Below, one piece after another: positions 52,188 through 61,494 of a stretch of 64,000 nt of DNA. The stretch comes from Priestia megaterium (GTDB lineage: Bacteria > Bacillota > Bacilli > Bacillales > Bacillaceae_H), in the NCBI RefSeq assembly GCF_023824195.1, contig NZ_CP085444.1, positions 62,505 to 126,504 on the forward strand. Direction: 5' to 3'. The position numbers and the translations under genes were made by a program. Below the pieces are notes generated by a model. That model did no database searches. It worked only from the letters and a program-made list of their open reading frames with translations, and was not told the DNA's origin. Numbering within the stretch: the first letter of the stretch is position 1; each line of letters starts with the position of its first letter.

Positions 52188-52328
52188 CAGAACAAACTAC
52201 ACAAGACGCCGTTAGGCATCAGCGAAAATCCTTACTGCAATAGAGCAGAAAAAACCTACCTCTTTTGATTGGGAAGAGATAGGTTTTTATCTGTTTTTAA
52301 GGTGTATAAGATATACATTCTTAGTTAA
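52188..52328 (+). repeat. Composite dispersed repeat, left part (split by group II intron)
   Basis: CAAACTACACAAGACGCCG, TTAGGCATCA, hairpin AAAACCTACCTC/GAGATAGGTTTT, GTATAAGATATAC and TTAGTTAA. The missing right end CATAAT continues after the intron at 53106. Confidence 0.6.
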
Positions 52329-53105
52329 GTCGGGTAAGTTAGGGGCATCACTGCCCCCGCCTCCCCTAAGAACCGTGCGAGTCCCTTTCAAGACACATCG
52401 GCTCAAGCCTCCCATTGCAGGTCCATTTGCTGTCGTATCTTCATCACATACCATAACGGTAAGTTAAAACGTACGCCGACGCTCCAAGTGGAGGTATACA
52501 TAACAGTACGTTTCTTTCGTCAGAAGATAGCCACAACCTTATGTTCCTACGAGAGACCAACGAGAAGTAGGCTCCCTTTCGGGCCTATCATGGGTTTGTC
52601 CGTAAGGACGATAGTATCCGTCCAGTTATACAGTTTCCTGCTTTCCTGTTCTCTTTCGAGGTAACGGCATTCGCTTTCTCTCGTATCCTTTACCCTCTAT
52701 CACATCGTTTGACTTTACAGTCATCCTACTGTTTACACAGATGACAAAGGGCTTACCAAGTTCCGCATCTTATAGATACGACGAGGTTAGGTGGGTTCTT
52801 TACTCCGGGCAAGATACGGGACGCCTCACAGCAGCATTATGAATCTGCTTTTCCTCTTGCCAATACCCAAGCAAATCTGTGCACTATCCTGAGCTAACAC
52901 TTACGAAGCTTACAAACCTTCACTAATGTTCACCATACTCATCTTCCCCTAGCAGTGTTCCGAGTCGTGCACTGACTCTCTGTTTCCGCATTTCCGCATG
53001 CAACCCACGAGCCCGTTACCAGGCCCGCAGTTTTGGACGGGGATAGTTTTTGCGTCTAAACCAGTGGCGTAAACCACACTATATAAAAGCGACTTCTTGT
53101 CGCAC
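52329..53105 (-). mobile_element. Group II intron without ORF (777 nt)
   Basis: Minus strand: 5' end GTGCGACAAGAAGTCGC at 53105 and 3' end CCCGAC at 52329. Domain V at 52370-52404 reads GAGCCGATGTGTC, loop GAAA, GACTCGCACGGTTC. Most of the sequence aligns with the ribozyme part of the intron at 57257-59602, but there is no reverse transcriptase. It could only splice or move with a partner protein in trans. It is inserted in the dispersed repeat. Confidence 0.85.
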
Positions 53106-53222
53106 CATAATCACAATTCTAGGAACATGAACTTATTTATTACAGTATTGATAGATTTACTTGCATACTTACGTACTAATTAATGACAGTAAACTATAAA
53201 AAGTATAAAAGAGGTGGGTATA

Positions 53223-53357
53223 GTGAATAAATCTAATTTGATTTATAAAGAACTAAACAAAGTTAAAATAGACCTGAGGAATTACCTTATATTTGAGCTT
53301 ACAACAGGAGAAAAAGAGAATCTAAAAAAAGCTGTGTTAACAAAATTGAAACTTTAA
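53223..53357 (+). CDS. Possible 44-codon small protein
   Basis: GTG start at 53223 with GAGGTGG 6 nt upstream. The product is highly charged and helical (MNKSNLIYKELNKVKIDLRN, then FELTTGEKENLKKAVLTKLK). It ends 17 nt before a bidirectional terminator. Coding is plausible from ribosome site and terminator; no family recognised. Confidence 0.4.
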   Translation: MNKSNLIYKELNKVKIDLRNYLIFELTTGEKENLKKAVLTKLKL

Positions 53358-53374
53358 TTAACTAAAGTTCAATT

Positions 53375-53418
53375 AAAAACAAAAAGGTTAAGCAAAATGC
53401 TTAACCTTTTTGTTTTTA
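53375..53418. terminator. Bidirectional terminator
   Basis: AAAAACAAAAAGGTTAAGCA and TGCTTAACCTTTTTGTTTTT; overlaps the end of the membrane gene on the minus strand. Confidence 0.75.
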
Positions 53419-53999
53419 ATTGTCTTTAATCTAAAGAAATAGATAAAAACACTAATAATTATTAAACAGTAAGTAACACTTTGAGCCATGCCCAAGATAT
53501 CGCTCCAACCCCTAGTACCATTTAAGAATAGTTGAAGCAGCAAACCTGCTGGTAACGTTACTAATACAACAGGTTTTTTGATAAACAAAAAACCAACTAT
53601 TCCACCGACAATACCACCTACAACGGATGCACCGTACCACGTAATAAAGATGTATATTATGTCTTTTAAACTCCATACTACACTGTCTGGTTGATCACTA
53701 TAAAAATGACCAATTACAAAGTACATGGTAATGGAACTGATAATATAAAGGCTTCCAAAACATGCTGCTTGCCTTGTTCGCGTTCCAAATACATATCCAA
53801 CAACCATCGCCATTATGAACCAACCTGGTAAAGAATTAAGCATGATAGCTACATATGAAACCATTAATTCAGGAGTAGTCATACTCGTTACAAGTGGCAT
53901 ATGATCAGACATAACAGAAAAAGCTGCGACAATTCCCCCTACGACCAATGTAAAAATAATAAATTTTATCCAAACCCTCTGTTTATCCTTATCTGACAA
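53388..53999 (-). CDS. Six-helix membrane protein
   Basis: About 203 aa from a TTG at 53999, chosen because GGAGGG lies 6 nt upstream; the upstream ATG at 54047 has none. About six helices; GYVFGTRTRQAACFGSLYI and YGASVVGGIVGGIVGFLF are glycine-rich helices. It resembles uncharacterised bacillus membrane proteins (DUF6518-like). Function unknown. Confidence 0.65.
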   Translation of the reverse strand: MSDKDKQRVWIKFIIFTLVVGGIVAAFSVMSDHMPLVTSMTTPELMVSYVAIMLNSLPGWFIMAMVVGYVFGTRTRQAACFGSLYIISSITMYFVIGHFYSDQPDSVVWSLKDIIYIFITWYGASVVGGIVGGIVGFLFIKKPVVLVTLPAGLLLQLFLNGTRGWSDILGMAQSVTYCLIIISVFIYFFRLKTIKNKKVKHFA

Positions 54000-54088
54000 A
54001 ACAATCCCTCCAAGCCTCACTGCTATAAATAAGACGTTTGGTGACAAGAATTGTTTTACTTTTTAGGAAATTTTTAATTTATTTCAAA

Positions 54089-54137
54089 TGTATATCATAT
54101 ACATCACTAGTTTACATAATGTGTTTTATCAGAAATA
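54089..54137 (+). repeat. Dispersed repeat copy
   Basis: TGTATATCATATACA, ACTAGTTTACATAATG and TTTTATCAG. Followed by a hairpin, AAAAGAGACATT/AATGTCTCTTTT (54188-54226). Confidence 0.6.
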
Positions 54138-54460
54138 ATCAGAAATCAATATTAAACATAATATATAGATAAAGAAACCTTTATTGTAAAAGAGACATTG
54201 GCTGATATAGTGCTAATGTCTCTTTTACATCCACATAAAAATTTAATAATAAATAAAGAGGTAACATTCAAAGCTCAAGAACTTGAAATAATAGGGGTTT
54301 CCCTTAAATCCTTTGCTCATGCTTTAGAAGCTATAGGTGGAATTGAAATACTACAAGAAGAGAAACAAACAGGTAAAATGGATTTTATATTTTAAAACAG
54401 TTGTATCTGTTTGTTAATTTTCTTGAATGGTAGTTTACACATACACATGAGGCTGCATAA

Positions 54461-55177
54461 TTACTTATATAAAAACACGTTTATCTTGTCATTATTATCA
54501 TCCATAGTTGCTAATAAAATATTCTTTATATCTAAACTATGTACCGTTCTAATCTGTTTTTTCACCCAATCTTCATCTTTGCCAGTCTGTTTTAATTCCT
54601 CAAAATCAACCTTCCCATCTTTAATAATTGTTATAGGAAAAGAGAATGACTTTGTCCTTAGCTTCATATCTTTAGGAGTTAGTGTTTGATACTGAGATTC
54701 TAAAAAAAACGAGATAGTACCATCTGATTCCCATAATGCTAGAGCAACTTGTTGAATATCATGTATTTGTTTTTTCCTTAATTCTGTTAGTAAAACATCA
54801 ATAGGTATCCTAGCTTTAGTTAGACCTTTATAAAATATTTCTCCATTTTTTATAAGAGGAAAAGGCGAAGGATCGACAAATTTTGTGAATTTTAACCACT
54901 TAAGACTTAAAAATACCATGATAAGATATAAAATAACTAATACACCTATTGTTATCATAGAACCTTTCATTCCTAAATGTTGATCTGACAAAGGATGAGC
55001 AATAATATTCCCTATTGATAAAGCCATTATAAAATCAAGTAACCTTAACTGAGACAGTGATCGTTGTCCCATTATTTTAGTAACAAGGAGTAAAAAGAAA
55101 AAAGAAACAACTGCTCTTAGAATCCATTGAATTGCAGTAAGTGATTCTTGATTATAAAAAAAATCCAATACATTCAC
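54461..55177 (-). CDS. YetF-type DUF421 membrane protein
   Basis: 238 aa. Three N-terminal helices (residues 20-90) include the family motif LVTKIMGQRSLSQLRLLDFI. A cytoplasmic C-terminal domain follows, with FPLIKNGEIFYKGLTKARI and LWESDGTISFFLE. Bacillus paralogues (YdfR, YkjA, YrbG types) are spore or membrane proteins of unclear role; some relatives affect germinant receptor function. No clear partner gene. Confidence 0.85.
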   Translation of the reverse strand: MNVLDFFYNQESLTAIQWILRAVVSFFFLLLVTKIMGQRSLSQLRLLDFIMALSIGNIIAHPLSDQHLGMKGSMITIGVLVILYLIMVFLSLKWLKFTKFVDPSPFPLIKNGEIFYKGLTKARIPIDVLLTELRKKQIHDIQQVALALWESDGTISFFLESQYQTLTPKDMKLRTKSFSFPITIIKDGKVDFEELKQTGKDEDWVKKQIRTVHSLDIKNILLATMDDNNDKINVFLYK

Positions 55178-55281
55178 ATCCTAAGTGTGAGTCGAAAACC
55201 TCAAAATTAGTATCAACTATTAGCTATTAATTATTGACATAAAAATATCTATCTTATACAAATGAGTAATTTCTAATAATT

Positions 55282-55437
55282 TAAGCAAACTATTCAAGAA
55301 AAAACGGGACAGCGTCTTATACAACCTAATTACGAAAAAGAAAAAACTACTGATTGCACACACCAGTAGTTTTTTTGATTTTAAAAATATATATGATATA
55401 AACCTTTAGTTAACATAATCATCATTATCGGAAATAA
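55282..55437 (+). repeat. Composite dispersed repeat copy
   Basis: AAGCAAACTATTCAAG, hairpin AAAACTACTG/CAGTAGTTTTTT, ATATATATGATATA, TTTAGTTAACATAATC and TTATCGGAAATAAAAAA. Confidence 0.65.
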
Positions 55438-55494
55438 AAAAGATGTCTCTATTTGCTAAGAGACACCTTGTTCTATTCTATAGAAAGCTAATCA

Positions 55495-56007
55495 TTAACA
55501 ATCAGTTTTTTTAGACTTATGAAGAGGAGGTGGAATTAACCAACCTTTTTCTTTATTAAGTCTTAAGAACTTTCCACCAAGAGCTACTTTTTGCATATGA
55601 ATTTGTGCAAACATGGCTGCAATATCTTCACGAATAGATTGTCCGATCAGTTGACTACAAGCAACTAGACCAGCAGCTATATTCATTGAAATTGCTGCAG
55701 CTACTTCTGGATCTTGAACACGTGCACCCACTGGGATATCATCTAAACAAGCTTCAGGTCGTTCAGGTGGGGTTGGCGGTAAGCCTACTCCATTTTCTTT
55801 TAACAATGTTTCGATGCTTTTCATTTCTTGCTGGCACTGTTCGATTGTCTCTTGTACCAATTTATGTAGATCCTTGTCACCTACATGATTTAGAAATGTT
55901 TGATAGCCAGATACTAACCCTTTTGAGGTAGAAACATACGACCATGTTCCAAATACCTCACCATAATGCATCGGTTCATCTGTAGGATTTCCACTTAAAA
56001 TACCCAT
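55495..56007 (-). CDS. DUF3231 family protein
   Basis: 170 aa from ATG 56007 (AAGGAGG 6 nt upstream; the longer frame to 56031 runs past this site). Helical, with GEVFGTWSYVSTSKGLVSGY, LNHVGDKDLHKLVQET and PPTPPERPEACLDDIPVGAR typical of DUF3231. Family proteins have ferritin-like four-helix bundles and often occur as double-domain forms in sporeformers; this is a single-domain form. Confidence 0.82.
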   Translation of the reverse strand: MGILSGNPTDEPMHYGEVFGTWSYVSTSKGLVSGYQTFLNHVGDKDLHKLVQETIEQCQQEMKSIETLLKENGVGLPPTPPERPEACLDDIPVGARVQDPEVAAAISMNIAAGLVACSQLIGQSIREDIAAMFAQIHMQKVALGGKFLRLNKEKGWLIPPPLHKSKKTDC

Positions 56008-56204
56008 TGTTATCCTCCTTACAAAATTCATGATAGTGTGCCACCTTTCTTGCTATGCACATGTTTAACGTCTCCAAATCTTGTTTTATTATTCTTCTAC
56101 TGCTATCAAAAAATTAATTCATCAAAGAATATAATTTCATATTTCAAGCAAACTAACTAAGATGTTTAGAAGAGCATCGTCCACTATACCCTTGTTATTC
56201 AACC

Positions 56205-56234
56205 CAAAAAAACTACCCTATAGGTAGTTTTTTT
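56205..56234. terminator. Bidirectional terminator
   Basis: AAAAAAACTACC and GGTAGTTTTTTT. The half repeat CAAGCAAACTAACTAAGATG (56147-56166) precedes it. Confidence 0.7.
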
Positions 56235-56305
56235 GGAATTGTTGGAGAGATTATAAATTGTGGCTCTCATCACAGCTATTTATCTCTACTCATACAAAAT
56301 AGATA

Positions 56306-56578
56306 TTAACGAACTTTTTCTTCACGATCATCTCTTCTTTTAAGACCAAAAAGACCAACTAGTCCTAATAATCCAAGCAATTCCCAAGGTGAATCATTGT
56401 TATCATCCGTACCAGTTGCTGTAGTGACATTTCGAGTGTTTACGTCATTATTATAATTTAAGTCATCATTATAATTTGTTCTATCTACGTTATTATTTTC
56501 AGCATTAACAGGTATGGTAAAAGTCATCATAGCTAAAGCTAACGTACATAATAAAACAGAACATTTCTTTTTCATCAT
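56306..56578 (-). CDS. Secreted/membrane WGxxGxxG-type small protein
   Basis: About 90 aa. N-terminal signal peptide (KKKCSVLLCTLALAMMTFT, cleavage after VNA), an Asn/Asp-rich spacer (NYNDDLNYNNDVN), then WELLGLLGLVGLFGLKRRDD, a single helix followed by basic residues. This is the WGxxGxxG C-terminal sorting pattern. It would be exported and held at the membrane. AGGAGGG precedes ATG 56578/56575. Confidence 0.75.
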   Translation of the reverse strand: MMKKKCSVLLCTLALAMMTFTIPVNAENNNVDRTNYNDDLNYNNDVNTRNVTTATGTDDNNDSPWELLGLLGLVGLFGLKRRDDREEKVR

Positions 56579-56675
56579 ATTCCCTCCTTTCTTTATTAAA
56601 TAAAGTTCCCCTATCACGAAATCCTATTCTTTAGTGACATAAAGCTTATAGACTGTATCTAAAAATTTCATATTT

Positions 56676-56836
56676 TAAGCAAACTACTCAAGATGCAATG
56701 ATGCATCACTCATGAAACCCAATTACGTAACAGAAAAAACCTACCTCTTTTGACTAGAAAGAGATAGGTTTTTTCTGTTTTTAAGGTGTATAAGATATAC
56801 AAATCTAGTTAACATAATCAGTGTTACCGGCATTAA
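56676..56836 (+). repeat. Composite dispersed repeat copy
   Basis: TTAAGCAAACTACTCAAGAT, GATGCATCA, hairpin AAAAACCTACCTC/GAGATAGGTTTTT, GTATAAGATATAC, TCTAGTTAACATAATC and TTACCGG. Confidence 0.65.
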
Positions 56837-56972
56837 CCTAATAAAAAATACAGAGCTAAAGCTAAATTTAGTTTAAATACCTAAAAACAGGCTCGGTTTC
56901 CTAGTTATAAGTCCATATCAAATCCTTAAATGAACATATAGTGTGTTGGAGCAAATCAAAGGAGAGATTACT

Positions 56973-57182
56973 TTGTATAACTATTATCAACCTGAAGTAA
57001 ATCCTAACGATTTACAACATTTTTACCTATATGATTCTTTTTACAGACAACAACAGCCTCAATACCATCAACAGCCTTATCACCATCCTCGTCCTCCTCG
57101 TTGTCGTTGGGTTCAAGAATGCAGATGGGTTCGTCGTTGCTACCCACGAGATGGATTCTATACTGATGGTTACGACTACTAA
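56973..57182 (+). CDS. Tyr/Gln/Pro-rich small protein, spore-coat-like
   Basis: 69 aa from TTG 56973, where GGAGAG lies at good spacing; the frame also runs up to 56943. Composition is Tyr, Gln, His and Pro rich (QQQPQYHQQPYHHPRPPR), with a repeated CRWVQECRWVRRC and a DGFYTDGYDY tail. Such composition fits spore coat or exosporium proteins cross-linked through Tyr and Cys. Assignment is by composition only. Confidence 0.55.
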   Translation: MYNYYQPEVNPNDLQHFYLYDSFYRQQQPQYHQQPYHHPRPPRCRWVQECRWVRRCYPRDGFYTDGYDY

Positions 57183-57189
57183 TTGAGAC

Positions 57190-57220
57190 AAAACTACTGA
57201 TAAGCTCAGTAGTTTTTTTC
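57190..57220 (+). terminator. Terminator of the coat-like gene
   Basis: AAAACTACTGA and TCAGTAGTTTTTTT arms directly after the stop codon. Confidence 0.8.
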
Positions 57221-57229
57221 TTTTTTTAA

Positions 57230-57256
57230 CTGTATATCATATACAAAGTTAGTTAA
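57230..57256 (+). repeat. Dispersed repeat, left part (split by group II intron)
   Basis: TGTATATCATATACAAAG and TTAGTTAA end at the intron; CATAATG and TTTCCGG resume at 59603-59620. Confidence 0.65.
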
Positions 57257-59602
57257 GTCGGGTAGGCGGGCACTCTCACGAGCGCCCGCCCCCCTAAGAA
57301 CCGTACGTGACAGATTTCCCGTCATACGGCTCAAGCCTTCTTTTTATCCAAACAACTTCTTTATTTAATACACGGTACATGTACTAATTTAGCAACTTTG
57401 CCTGTAGAAACTTCTAAGTGTTGTACAGTAACTTTTTCGCCATTTTGTAGAGTGTGTTTACATAATGTGCAACGGTAACCTTGTTTCCTTGCGAGTTTTA
57501 TCCTATCTAGCGTATTTTCGCTATTGAAGACCTTACGGTCTCGCTTTTCCCAATACCCTTTTAGGTTCGGATCATCTGGACTGTTTTTATAGGCTACCAT
57601 CACATGTCGTTCTATTTTAATCCAGGCCATCTTCAACAATTGAATATTAGTAAGTGGACAGGTGAGAGTCCATTTATCATTTCCACCGTGGTTGGGCTTC
57701 TTAAAATAACGCCTGGTAATCCATTTCCACGATTTTTTTGGATGTAATTGTTTAAGATGTTTGATTAATTTAGAGAAAACATAATAGTCCATATAACTAA
57801 ACGTCTTTTGGAAACGACATGTTTCCAATACTGTCCGTAACCTCTAATAATAGGGTTTAAGACACGTATAATTTCTTTTACTGGTCGTCCTCTCATTACT
57901 GTGAACGTATCTTTTATCTTGTTTTTAGCTTTTTTGATACTGTCTTTGCTAGGTTTGATCAATAACTTCTTTCCTTGTCCTGTGTTGTATTGACGCAGCG
58001 AGAAGCCAAGAAAATCGAACCCATTCTCGATATGTGTAACCCTAGTTTTATCCGTGCTGAGTGTAATTCCTCGTTTTTGTAAATAAGGAATTAGGTTTTG
58101 ATACATACTTTCAGCTTGTTCCTTCGTTTCTGTTACGATGACGAAGTCATCTGCGTAGAGAACACGTCCTATCTTACACTTGGGGTCGATTTTATATCCT
58201 CCGTTTGGTTTGTATGTCTTTTATAGATAATACCAATCTCTTTTCCATACCGCATAAGGCGATATTGGCTAGGAGGGGGACACAATGCCTCCAGGAGTTC
58301 CTTCCTTTGTTGGACGGAGCATATCCTGCTCTATGTATCCCATCTTGAGCCACCTTTTGATAAGAGGGTTCCTGGAAACGTAGATATTTGTTCTACTATC
58401 CAATCATGTTTGAGGTGGTCAAAACATCCTAAGAAATCCCCCTCAAAAACCCACTTTTTCTTACTGTTGGTGTTAAGCTTGTTAAAGAGATTACTTATAG
58501 CATCGTGTGTGCTTCGTTTAGGACGAAAACCATAGGCGGTAGACTCGAATCTGCCTTCCCATTGCGGTTCGAGTGCATTCTTCACGACATTTTGGTACAC
58601 TCGATCTCGCATTGTCGGAATACCGAGAGGTCTTAGTTTTCCATTTTTCTTAGGAATAAACATTCGCTTCGCTGGCTTTGGGCGATGCTGAAAGACATTA
58701 CATTTAACTAATTGTTGATAAAGTTTGATACGTTCGTTTGGATTTGAGGCCGTGTAGCCGTCTACTCCAGGTGTTCGCTTACCGTTATTTTGTTGTGTCA
58801 CTCTGCGAATAGAAAGTAGTAGATTTGCTTTACTCCGAAGGAGTAAGCGTTGAAGCTTCCTTACTTTCCTTTGTTGATTCTGTTGTTCGGCACGATAAAT
58901 TCTTTGTCGTAACTTCGTTACATATTTTGTACAGTATTCCAATCAATAGAGTACCAACCTTTATGCGAGACGTGCGCCGACGCTCGTGGAGAGGTATTCA
59001 TAACAGCACGCTCCTTGTCGTTAAAAGATAGCCACAAATTTATTTTCGTGTTGAAGACCCATGAGAAGTAGGCGCTCTTTCGGGCCTGTCATTGTCTATA
59101 AAGACGACAGTATCCGTCCAGTTATACAACGTTTCTGCTTTCCTGTCCCTTTTCAGGGTAACGGCTTTCGCTTTTTCTCATATCCCATACCCTCTGCCAC
59201 ATCGTTTGACTTTGCAGTCATCCTACTGCTTATGCAGATGACATAGGGCTTACCAAGTTCCACATTCTACAGATGCGATAGGGGGAGGTAGGTTCTTTAC
59301 TCCGGGTAAGATGCGGGACGCATCAGAGTAGCCTTATGATTCTACTTTTCCTCTTACCAAGACCCAAGCCAATCTATGCATTATCTTGGGCTAAGAGTAA
59401 CGAAGCTTACAAACCTTCACTTTCGTTTACCATACCTATCTTCTCCTAGCAGTATTCTGGACCATGCATTTGTCCTCTGTTTCCGCATTTCCTCATGCAA
59501 CCGACAGACTCGTTACCAAGAATGCCGTTTTGGATGGAGATCATCTCCGCGTCTAGATGAGTAGCGTTAGCTACACTGTAAGAAAGCGACTTCTTGTCGC
59601 AC
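57257..59602 (-). mobile_element. Group II intron with degenerate reverse transcriptase (2.35 kb)
   Basis: Minus strand: 5' end GTGCGACAAGAAGTCGC at 59602, 3' end CCCGAC at 57257. Domain V at 57298-57332 is canonical: GAGCCGTATGACG, GAAA, CTGTCACGTACGGTTC. A domain VI stem with GCGGGCGCTC/GAGAGTGCCCGC follows. Inserted at the same point of the dispersed repeat as the intron at 52329-53105 (CATTATG, intron, TTAACTAAC). Confidence 0.9.
57361..58942 (-). pseudogene. Group II intron reverse transcriptase/maturase, multiply frameshifted
   Basis: Three separate frames. 58942-58331 encodes RT0-RT4 (NGKRTPGVDGYT, FIPKKNGKLRPLGIPTMRDR, ESTAYGFRPKRSTHDAI). The YADD catalytic box (RVLYADDFV) lies near 58138-58164 in another frame. 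58106-57765 holds the maturase X region (FLGFSLRQYNT, RGYGQYWKHVVSK), and 57828-57361 the C-terminal HNH-like part with CTLCKHTLQNGE and VQHLEV. At least two frameshifts and a truncated HNH; not functional as it stands. Confidence 0.88.
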
Positions 59603-60030
59603 CATAATGTCTCTTTCCGGAACACAACCCAAAAAAGAACCCTTGGGACAGTAGGATTCCACCAAGGATTCTTTTCCGGAGTATGCATCTTTTTATACAC
59701 TGTTGATTTATCAACGTTTTCTCAGTAGGTGGTTGAGAAACTAATGTATAAGAAGTGCACCTTTTATACATATGTTAACCTCTATAAAAAATTGCCTATA
59801 TGCGAAAAATATGATGAAAATAGCTTATTCCATACATCAAATATGTATGAGCTCTACTAAAAGCAGCCAAAATAATCACGGTTGCTCTTTTTTTGCCTAA
59901 AATCGTGTTGCTAGCGAACTCATACGCAAAATTAAAAGTCTTTTCGTGAGTAGTTGTATTAGTAATTTCCTCATACTACCTCTTATTTTCTTCAACACAA
60001 ATCAAATAATACGTTTAGGAGGTTAATTAA
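59603..60030. other. Intergenic region after the intron
   Basis: Starts with the right end of the split repeat, then a hairpin, AAGAACCCTTGG/CCAAGGATTCTTTT (about 59635-59685), and a terminator, AGCAGCC/GGTTGCT plus TTTTTTT (59860-59898). No gene; the ribosome site TAGGAGG of the next gene is at 60016-60022. Confidence 0.5.
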
Positions 60031-60369
60031 ATGTCATTAAGAGATAGACTTAGACCTCCTCGATCAGTTCGTAGAGCAGCTAGGTCTCTTGATCCAAGCA
60101 AGGTTTTAACCGGAGAAGTTTCTACAGGAGAATAGTTTGGAGTAGACTTAAATCCAGGTGATTTTAAATCAGTAACAGATAATACTGATGAGAAAGCTAA
60201 AGAATACAGTAATAGTGAAAGAGAAAATAAAAATTACTGTGATTGTGTAGTTGCGGTAGCTGGTGCTGCTCTTGGGGGACCTGTAGGAGCAGGGCTAGGT
60301 GCCTTAGGCGGTTTTCCTGCAGCAAGGATAGCTTGTGGACGAATTTATACTTCTGGACCTTGTGAATAA
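60031..60369 (+). pseudogene. Small glycine-rich peptide gene with in-frame amber codon
   Basis: ATG with TAGGAGG upstream. The frame reads 34 codons (MSLRDRLRPPRSVRRAARSL at the start), a TAG at 60133-60135, then 77 more codons in the same frame to TAA. The second part has SNSERENKNYCDCVVAV, a Gly-rich helix (AALGGPVGAGLGALGG) and ARIACGRIYTSGPCE. It is paralogous to the next gene. The GxxxG-rich helix and Cys pairs resemble Blp/class IIb bacteriocins, but no GG leader is visible. It may be a point nonsense mutation, or the second half may be made separately. Confidence 0.6.
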
Positions 60370-60391
60370 TAAAATGGAAGAAGTGATCTTT

Positions 60392-60682
60392 ATGCTCCCT
60401 TTTGCTGGAATGTTTGAGGATGGTCTTAATGGAGGATTTAACCCTAGAAACCAGGCACGCGAACAGGTTAACGCTATTGCAAATCAGAGAGCTAAAAATT
60501 ATAGTGAAAGTGAAAGAGAAAATAAAAACTATTCTAATTGTGTTGCTGTAGTGTCTGTTGAATGTGCTAACGATAGTAGTATTTTTGATGGGGCTGGAAT
60601 TGAAGGAATAATGGCTGACGGTGACATTGCTGTAGCAAAGATAGCTTGTGGTCGCATATATAAATCAGAACCATCAGAATAA
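60392..60682 (+). CDS. Small paralogous peptide, bacteriocin-like
   Basis: 96 aa from ATG 60392, with GGAAGAAGTG upstream. It shares with the previous gene the block YSESERENKNYSNCVAVVS and the ending VAKIACGRIYKSEPSE, but the Gly-rich helix is replaced by a more polar stretch (ECANDSSIFDGAGIEGIMAD). Second member of a three-gene set with 22-40 nt gaps. Function unknown; an exported peptide or partner of the first is possible. Confidence 0.6.
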   Translation: MLPFAGMFEDGLNGGFNPRNQAREQVNAIANQRAKNYSESERENKNYSNCVAVVSVECANDSSIFDGAGIEGIMADGDIAVAKIACGRIYKSEPSE

Positions 60683-60722
60683 TAAAAAGCGCAATCAAGT
60701 AATACAACTAGGAAGTGTTTTT

Positions 60723-60905
60723 ATGCCAGAACACGGTTTCAATCAAACACATGATAATAACAATCATAGCAATAGTTATGATACAAACGGTGGAAGTATC
60801 CAACCAGTAGATGTACCCCAATCTGTCGGAAATAAAATTCCTGCTGAAAACGATGGACTAACTGGAAAAGTAAATGCAAACCTCGGATACCATCCAAAAA
60901 AATAG
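60723..60905 (+). CDS. Small Asn/Asp-rich protein, third of the trio
   Basis: 60 aa, hydrophilic (MPEHGFNQTHDNNNHSNSYD, then DGLTGKVNANLGYHPKK). AGGAAGTG precedes the ATG. Unrelated to the first two by sequence but in the same tight array, so it may be an immunity or accessory partner. No membrane segment. Confidence 0.5.
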   Translation: MPEHGFNQTHDNNNHSNSYDTNGGSIQPVDVPQSVGNKIPAENDGLTGKVNANLGYHPKK

Positions 60906-61260
60906 CACGAAAAAACCGCCCTACAAAAGTAAGACGGTTCTCCGATAAGTTTTATCTTACAAAACTAAAACCATGTAGAATTTTTATATTTTGGAAATTA
61001 TACCATTTAACGAAAAAAAGAGCAACCCTAAAGTTACTCTTTCTCTCAGCAAAAACTAACACAAAATGTGTGCATTGGTGTTCAAGGAGTGTTCAATAAA
61101 GTATACCTTTACGGACTTTTCTTTTATATAAGAAATCTATTATTTTTATCGTTCGTTTAAATTTGAAAATAAATTACGAACGTCTTATAAAATGCATCCA
61201 CTTTTACGAACGTTTTTAATGGAATAAGAGGAAGAGAACCACAAATGAGGTATAAAAATA
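60906..61260. other. Intergenic region
   Basis: Two hairpins: AACCG...CGGTT just after the trio (about 60913-60942) and AAAGAGCAAC/GTTACTCTTT (61018-61043). A repeated ACGAACGTTTT-like motif occurs twice near 61170-61220. No gene. Confidence 0.4.
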
Positions 61261-61368
61261 GAAAACAGAAGATTTGGATACATACGTGTGAGCAGTCGAG
61301 ATCAAAATGAAGGTCGTCAACTTCAATCAATGCAAGAAGTTGGTATTTCTCCCCGTGATATTTTTTAG
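61261..61368 (+). pseudogene. Serine resolvase/invertase N-terminal relic
   Basis: The open frame has no start and reads GYIRVSSRDQNEGRQLQSMQ then EVGISPRDIF before TAG. This is the N-terminal catalytic segment of Tn3/Bin-type serine recombinases (Y-RVS with the active Ser, and DQN-RQ). Everything after is lost. A trace of a past transposon or plasmid resolvase. Confidence 0.75.
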
Positions 61369-61494
61369 AAAGATACTCGTTAATAAAAAGGCTTTGTCTA
61401 ATAAAAAAAGGCTTCCTAAAGAGAGAAGTAGTTCACAAGTGTAACTACTTCCTTATGATTTTATACTAGTCTTTTATAATGATACTACTGTATG

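Noticed and set aside
54198..54395. 65-codon frame starting inside a hairpin
   Set aside because: The start region is the right half of an AAAAGAGACATT/AATGTCTCTTTT stem and has no ribosome site; the C-terminal part (QELEIIGVSLKSFAHALEAI) is protein-like, so it may be the relic of a gene, but I cannot support it.
59446..59771. Minus-strand frames across the intron 5' end
   Set aside because: They span the ribozyme core and intron boundary; no protein similarity seen.
29227..60135. Idea that in-frame TAG codons at 29227 and 60133 are read through (amber suppression)
   Set aside because: No suppressor tRNA is visible, other genes in the window end normally in TAG (for example comX), and each case is explained by a single base change.
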